From: Candidatus Colicola coprequi
GTDB lineage: Bacteria > Bacteroidota > Bacteroidia > Bacteroidales > Paludibacteraceae
Direction of reading: 5' to 3'
NCBI GenBank assembly: GCA_018065765.1
Contig: JAGHSR010000009.1
Location: 1-18,449 of the forward strand
DNA length: 18,449 bases
Shown here: positions 14,216-18,449 of the stretch, one piece after another
Numbering within the stretch: position 1 is the first letter of the stretch
Layout of the letters: each line of letters starts with the position of its first letter
Notes under the pieces: model-generated
Told to the model about the DNA's origin: nothing
Databases searched by the model: none
The model's input: only the letters and a program-made list of their open reading frames with translations
Program-made: the position numbers and the translations under genes

Positions 14216-14776
14216 ATGCTCATCGGTTTGACAGGAGGAATAGGAAGTGGCAAGTCCACCATTGCACGCGAACTCACGCAGCGTGGCTATCGGGTCTATG
14301 ACACCGATAAGGAGGCTAAACGGCTCATCATGGAGGATGTTATGTTGCGCAAGCAGATGATTCAACTCTTTGGAGAAGATATTTACGAGAACAATCAGTA
14401 CCATACTGACCTTGTGGCAGCTCGTGTTTTTCGGCAACCTGAACTCTTGCAGCAGTTGAACGCTTTGGTGCACCCTGTTGTTTTTCACGATTTACTGCAT
14501 TGGCAAGGCGATTTGGTAGAGAGTGCCATCCTTTATGAAAGTGGACTCAATACCTTATGCAGTCACGTTATTGCTGTCATCGCCTCCGAAGACATTCGCC
14601 TTGAGCGTGCCATCACGCGCGACCACGCTAACGAGGATAAGGTTCGTGCGCGAATGCGCGCGCAGATGAGCGACACCGAACTTTGTGCCAAGGCTGACCT
14701 TGTCCTTGTCAACGATGGCACATACACCATACATGAATTAGCTAATCAAGCAGAAACTTTTATCAAAAATCTATAA
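14216..14776 (+). CDS. coaE: Dephospho-CoA kinase
   Basis: Catalyses the last step of coenzyme A synthesis, ATP-dependent phosphorylation of the 3'-hydroxyl of dephospho-CoA. The 186-aa protein starts MLIGLTGGIGSGKST with the P-loop at 7-15. YDTDKEAKRLI follows (Asp pair near 30-32 that contacts the substrate), then HPVVFHDLLHW and the late IRLERAITRD/VRARMRAQMSD segments of the lid region. Length is normal. It starts 19 bases after the MBOAT stop and ends three bases before cstA. Confidence 0.95.
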   Translation: MLIGLTGGIGSGKSTIARELTQRGYRVYDTDKEAKRLIMEDVMLRKQMIQLFGEDIYENNQYHTDLVAARVFRQPELLQQLNALVHPVVFHDLLHWQGDLVESAILYESGLNTLCSHVIAVIASEDIRLERAITRDHANEDKVRARMRAQMSDTELCAKADLVLVNDGTYTIHELANQAETFIKNL

Positions 14777-14779
14777 ATT

Positions 14780-16291
14780 ATGATTTCGTTTACCATTTCA
14801 TTGCTCGCTTTGATTCTCGGGTTTCTATTTTATGGAACACTCTGCGAGCGCGTGTTTGGCATCAATCCCAACCGCAAGACACCAGCCATCACCAACAACG
14901 ATGGTGTGGACTTTGTTCCGATGAAGCCTTGGCGTATTTTCCTTGTTCAATTCCTTAATATTGCCGGTCTTGGTCCTATTTTTGGGGCTATAATGGGTAT
15001 CTTCTTTGGTCCTTCGGCTTTCTTGTGGATTGTATTTGGCTGCATTTTTGCAGGAAGTGTTCACGACTACCTTACCGGTATGCTTTCCCTACGTCAAAAC
15101 GGTGCAAGTTTGCCCGAAGTGGTTGGTAAACAGATGGGGAAGGGTGTTCGCATATTTTTGCGAGTACTCACTCCGTTTCTGCTTGTCCTGCTGACCAGCA
15201 CTTTTTTAAGCGGTCCTGCTACGCTTTTGCAGAACCTTTACTATCTGCCGGCAATGCCTTTCCATGGACATGAAATGCCAATGACATGGGTGGCCATCAT
15301 TTTTGCCTATTACGCCTTGGCTACTGTGCTTCCTGTAGATAAACTTATTGGTCGTTTTTATCCCATCTTTGGAGGTATTCTCCTGTTTATGGGGTTGGGA
15401 ATTATGGTGGTCATGTTGGGCTGGCATAGTGCCGAAATGCCCGAATTCACGGATGGCTTGCAGAATCGTCAAAATAATGGTCTGCCCCTGTTCCCGATGA
15501 TGTTTGTCTCCATCGCTTGTGGTGCTATCTCGGGTTTTCATGCTACACAATCGCCTATCATGGCACGCTGTTGCACCAACGAGCGACAAGGGCGATGGAT
15601 TTTCTATGGTGCCATGATTTGCGAAGGTATTCTTGCTCTTGTTTGGGCAGCAGCAGCAGGTACATTCTTTGCTGACCCTGAACATGGCGTTTACGGCATT
15701 GACGGACTGAAAGCCTTTGCTGCACAGCACCCGGGAGAGAACATTGCTGCCCTTGTGGTTGACAAACTTAGTCGTTCGTGGCTGGGTACTATTGGTGGTA
15801 TTCTTGCCATTATCGGGGTTATTGTAGCGCCCATTACTTCAGGCGACACTGCCTTACGCAGTGCTCGCTTGACGATTGCCGACTTCCTGCACGCAGATCA
15901 GAAGGCCAAAGCCAAGCGTTTTATGATTGCTATTCCACTCTTCGTCGGTGTATTTGGCTTAATCTTTGTAGATTTCAACATCATTTGGCGTTATTTCGCA
16001 TGGACTAACCAGACTTTGGCAGTCTTCACCCTGTGGGCAGGCACCGTATTCCTATATAAACAAGAGCATAATTCCGCCAAAGCGCCCTATCGTTGGGGCT
16101 ATCTCATGACGCTCATTCCTGCCATGTTCATGACAATGGTCTGCACATGCTACATTTTTATTGCTCCCGAAGGTTTCCGTTTTGAGGCAAAAGGTATCAG
16201 TTATTTAGCATACGTCATCGCAGGCATTATTACTTTGGAAACTTGCATAGGTTTTATCATTTGGGCTAGAAAATATGGTAAACAGCGCTAA
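14780..16291 (+). CDS. cstA: CstA-family carbon starvation transporter
   Basis: Inner-membrane carrier of the CstA/BtsT family, which takes up peptides or pyruvate under carbon limitation in enterobacteria; the substrate here is not known. The 503-aa protein is much shorter than E. coli CstA (about 700 aa), which is usual for Bacteroidota members. Conserved blocks are DGVDFVPMKPW after the first membrane segment, GPIFGAIMGIFFGP, HDYLTGMLSLRQNGASLPEV, SGFHATQSPIMARC and PITSGDTALRSARLTIAD, with about 13 hydrophobic segments in all. The 3' end overlaps engB by 17 bases. Confidence 0.9.
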   Translation: MISFTISLLALILGFLFYGTLCERVFGINPNRKTPAITNNDGVDFVPMKPWRIFLVQFLNIAGLGPIFGAIMGIFFGPSAFLWIVFGCIFAGSVHDYLTGMLSLRQNGASLPEVVGKQMGKGVRIFLRVLTPFLLVLLTSTFLSGPATLLQNLYYLPAMPFHGHEMPMTWVAIIFAYYALATVLPVDKLIGRFYPIFGGILLFMGLGIMVVMLGWHSAEMPEFTDGLQNRQNNGLPLFPMMFVSIACGAISGFHATQSPIMARCCTNERQGRWIFYGAMICEGILALVWAAAAGTFFADPEHGVYGIDGLKAFAAQHPGENIAALVVDKLSRSWLGTIGGILAIIGVIVAPITSGDTALRSARLTIADFLHADQKAKAKRFMIAIPLFVGVFGLIFVDFNIIWRYFAWTNQTLAVFTLWAGTVFLYKQEHNSAKAPYRWGYLMTLIPAMFMTMVCTCYIFIAPEGFRFEAKGISYLAYVIAGIITLETCIGFIIWARKYGKQR

Positions 16292-16889
16292 TTTTATCAT
16301 TTCGTCTCCAGATGTTGCCTTGTGTCCCAAGACAACTCTGCCTGAATACGCATTCATAGGGCGTAGCAATGTGGGTAAGTCTTCCCTCATTAACGCATTG
16401 TGCCATGACGCCAAACTTGCCAAAACGAGTCAAAAACCCGGTAAGACCCTCCTTATCAACCATTTTAAGGTAGAGTCATCCAACATTACATGGCATTTGG
16501 TGGACTTGCCAGGCTACGGTTTTGCACAAACTGGACAAAAACAGCGTGAGCAACTTAGAACTATGATTGAACGCTACTGTCTCTATCGTGAACCATTGGT
16601 TAATCTGTTTGTGCTAATTGATTGCCGCTTGGAACCGCAGAAGATAGACCTTGAGTTTATGGAATGGCTGGGAGAAAACGAAATACCATTCTCTATCGTA
16701 TTTACCAAAATTGACAAATTGGGCAAAGGACGGCTGAGCGAAAACATCGCTAATTATCGTTTGCGTCTGCTACAAACGTGGGAGGAATTGCCGCCTATTT
16801 TTCTTACTTCAGCAGACAAATCCGAAGGAATGGAGGAACTGCTTGCATACATAGATCAACTAAATTCTCAAATGAATGAAAACTGCTAA
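16275..16889 (+). CDS. engB: Ribosome biogenesis GTPase EngB/YsxC
   Basis: Essential GTPase that helps assemble the large ribosomal subunit. The 204 aa show G1 GRSNVGKSS (29-37), a G2 threonine in GKTLL (about 58), G3 DLPG (77-80) followed by YGFAQTG, G4 TKID (144-147) and G5 TSADKSEG near 178. Length is normal for the family. The start overlaps the cstA stop by 17 bases and the end overlaps mltG by 14, in line with translational coupling. Confidence 0.95.
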   Translation: MVNSANFIISSPDVALCPKTTLPEYAFIGRSNVGKSSLINALCHDAKLAKTSQKPGKTLLINHFKVESSNITWHLVDLPGYGFAQTGQKQREQLRTMIERYCLYREPLVNLFVLIDCRLEPQKIDLEFMEWLGENEIPFSIVFTKIDKLGKGRLSENIANYRLRLLQTWEELPPIFLTSADKSEGMEELLAYIDQLNSQMNENC

Positions 16890-17925
16890 ACGTCGTCGTA
16901 TTTTTTCTTGCTTGTGTTTCTGCTTTCTGTTAGGAGCCGGTGTGCTGATTTTTGTGGCTATGGACTATTACCGCAATCGGTATCATAATTTTGTCAGTAA
17001 CGATGGCGAGGAGCATGGTTATTATATCACCGAGTCCATTTCACCGGATAGCTTATTATCATTGCTGTCTGAGGATTATACGATTTCTTCATCGTGGTTC
17101 TATCAACGCCATGTGTCCAAAGCGAACTTTTCTCAGGCTCGGGTAGGGTATTATCGACTGCCTCAGTCGTTTGGTGATGGATTGTTGATACGTCGTTTTA
17201 TGCGTGGAGAAGAGAGCCCTATACGCTTGAGTTTTACCAATCAGATTCGTACGCGTCAGCAACTTGCTGCTCGTATGGGGAAGGTGCTTTTGTTGGACTC
17301 GATAGATATCATGCAACGTTTGGATTCATTGGAGTTCCTTAATCAGTATGGTATGAATCGTGAAACAGCCATTTGTCTGTTCATTCCGAATACATATGAG
17401 GTTTATTGGACTATTTCTCCCGATCAATTGTTTGATCGTATGCACCGTGAGTACGAACATTTTTGGACAGAGCAACGCCTTGAAGAAGCTGCTCAATTAG
17501 GACTCACTCCCACTCAAGTAGCTACACTTGCCAGTATCGTGGAGGGTGAAACCAACAATCGCAGCGAACATCCTATCATAGCAGGCTTGTATCTCAACCG
17601 ATTGCGTATAGGCATGCACTTGCAGGCATGTCCTACCGCTATTTATGCCTCTGGGAATTTTGGACTGAGACGTGTTCTCAAACGCCATACGCAAATAGAT
17701 TCGCCCTACAATACGTACCTCTATTTAGGTTTACCTCCCGGACCTATCCGATGTGCTAACGCAGCTACCATGGATTCGGTATTGCATGCGACACGAACAA
17801 CCTATTTGTATATGTGTGCTAATCCGGATTTCTCCGGCACGCATGTGTTCAGTTCATCATATAGTCAACATGCCGCTATGGCTCGTCAGTATCAGCAAGC
17901 ACTCAATCGAAGAAAAATCAAATGA
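16876..17925 (+). CDS. mltG: Endolytic murein transglycosylase MltG (YceG family)
   Basis: Cuts nascent peptidoglycan strands in the membrane and so ends glycan growth. The 349 aa have a short cytosolic basic N-terminus (KTAKRRR), one membrane helix (about 10-30), a LysM-like middle and the YceG catalytic domain. The catalytic Glu lies in SIVEGET (E223), followed by NRLRIGMHLQ and, further on, LGLPPGPI. Where the E. coli enzyme has LQTDPTVIY, this one reads LQACPTAIY, so the Asp before Pro is Cys here; I do not know if this is common in the order. It overlaps engB by 14 bases and the next gene by ATGA. Confidence 0.93.
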   Translation: MKTAKRRRIFSCLCFCFLLGAGVLIFVAMDYYRNRYHNFVSNDGEEHGYYITESISPDSLLSLLSEDYTISSSWFYQRHVSKANFSQARVGYYRLPQSFGDGLLIRRFMRGEESPIRLSFTNQIRTRQQLAARMGKVLLLDSIDIMQRLDSLEFLNQYGMNRETAICLFIPNTYEVYWTISPDQLFDRMHREYEHFWTEQRLEEAAQLGLTPTQVATLASIVEGETNNRSEHPIIAGLYLNRLRIGMHLQACPTAIYASGNFGLRRVLKRHTQIDSPYNTYLYLGLPPGPIRCANAATMDSVLHATRTTYLYMCANPDFSGTHVFSSSYSQHAAMARQYQQALNRRKIK

Positions 17926-18449
17926 TCTGGAACGACAATCCTGACATACGACTTATCCATTGCTCCAATTCTCGCCACGATGTTCAGCACTATTTGAACG
18001 ACTGTCGAGAGGAGCGTCGTCCCTACGTGTTCATCACAGATACAATGCGCAATATTGATATGCTGCATCGCATTCTTGTGCCCGTTTCTATGCTGGAGGA
18101 GGAAGTGTACAAAGCTGAGATTTGCACCTACCTTGCCCGCAAAACGGGGGCTACTATCGTTTTGCTGCGTGCCAATGACTATGGTTCGCATGCCAAACAA
18201 AACCTTCAGCGTATTGTTACTCATATACACGCTGTGCGTGAGCGCACGGGCGAACCTATTGAATATGAAGAATATGTATCCATCAAGGATAGTTTTTCGC
18301 TTATGCAAGAAGCTGCGGAACGACAACGCGATTTCGGACATCAACTTCTGGTACTGACTGCCAGTCGTGAGTATGGGTTGGACGATGTTTTGTTCGGACC
18401 ACCCGAACGCAAAGCCATCCTCGAAAGTCAAGTTCCCGTGATGCTACTT
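17922..18449 (+). CDS. Universal stress protein-like protein, N-terminal part (runs off the window)
   Basis: An ATG overlaps the mltG stop (ATGA) and opens 176 codons to the window end. After a leading segment of about 45 residues the chain reads RILVPVSMLEEEVYKAEICTYLAR (split: RILVPVSMLEEEVY and KAEICTYLAR). ATIVLLRAND, a helix and HQLLVLTASREYGLDDVLFGPPER follow, and it is about to end in the strand SQVPVMLL. This is the order of strands and helices of a USP domain. The ATP-binding GxxGxxxS-type loop is replaced by DDVLFGPPER, so nucleotide binding is uncertain. A possible second domain lies beyond the window. A long antisense frame here is not a gene. Confidence 0.65.
   Translation, partial: MIWNDNPDIRLIHCSNSRHDVQHYLNDCREERRPYVFITDTMRNIDMLHRILVPVSMLEEEVYKAEICTYLARKTGATIVLLRANDYGSHAKQNLQRIVTHIHAVRERTGEPIEYEEYVSIKDSFSLMQEAAERQRDFGHQLLVLTASREYGLDDVLFGPPERKAILESQVPVMLL

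Noticed and set aside
17892..18431. 179-codon minus-strand frame at the right end
   Set aside because: It is antisense to the ATGA-coupled universal-stress-like gene, which has a better composition and recognisable fold pattern.

Overview
The window looks like chromosomal DNA from a Bacteroidota member, most likely order Bacteroidales; the genus cannot be resolved by eye. The evidence is the repeated use of the Bacteroidota promoter pattern (a TTG/TTTG box, 20 bases, then TANNTTTG), the absence of clear Shine-Dalgarno sites, and the compact block dxs-trkA-trkH followed by coaE, cstA, engB and mltG.

Left part (1 to about 6100) is accessory DNA, almost all read from the minus strand. It holds the tail of an unknown plus-strand gene, an AAA/DUF4143 ATPase with its own promoter and terminator, a repeat-rich spacer with a possible small plus-strand gene, an unknown 235-255 aa protein, a compact CRISPR locus, and a small two-gene unit (DUF5678-like protein plus a retropepsin-like aspartic protease). 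A tRNA-Ser(CGA) gene closes this part. A 20-base copy of its 3' end lies 111 bases away, which suggests this tRNA has been an integration site.

The most interesting item is the CRISPR locus at 2946-4826. A promoter drives a 486-aa TnpB/Cas12-like RuvC nuclease with an apparently complete D-E-D catalytic triad but no zinc-finger cysteines. Directly behind its stop codon lies about 200 bases of strongly folded, apparently non-coding sequence, then a mini-array of three 36-base repeats and two spacers (30 and 31 bases). Read on the nuclease strand, each repeat begins with a GNRA-loop hairpin and carries a segment that pairs with an 11-base anti-repeat in the folded region. The last codons of the nuclease gene contain a 10-base copy of the repeat core. 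The layout is nuclease, omegaRNA/tracrRNA-like RNA, array, with no cas1/cas2 in the window. It looks like an intermediate between a transposon TnpB and a type V CRISPR effector.

Right part (6459-18449) is a dense plus-strand run of core genes with overlapping or nearly touching ends: dxs (isoprenoid precursor), trkA and trkH (potassium uptake), an SGNH-hydrolase/MBOAT pair (probable O-acylation of a surface glycan), coaE (CoA synthesis), cstA (peptide or pyruvate carrier), engB (ribosome assembly GTPase), mltG (peptidoglycan strand release) and the start of a universal-stress-like protein that runs off the end. A promoter and a strongly folded leader precede dxs, and no other clear promoter was seen inside the run, so it may be read as one or a few long operons.
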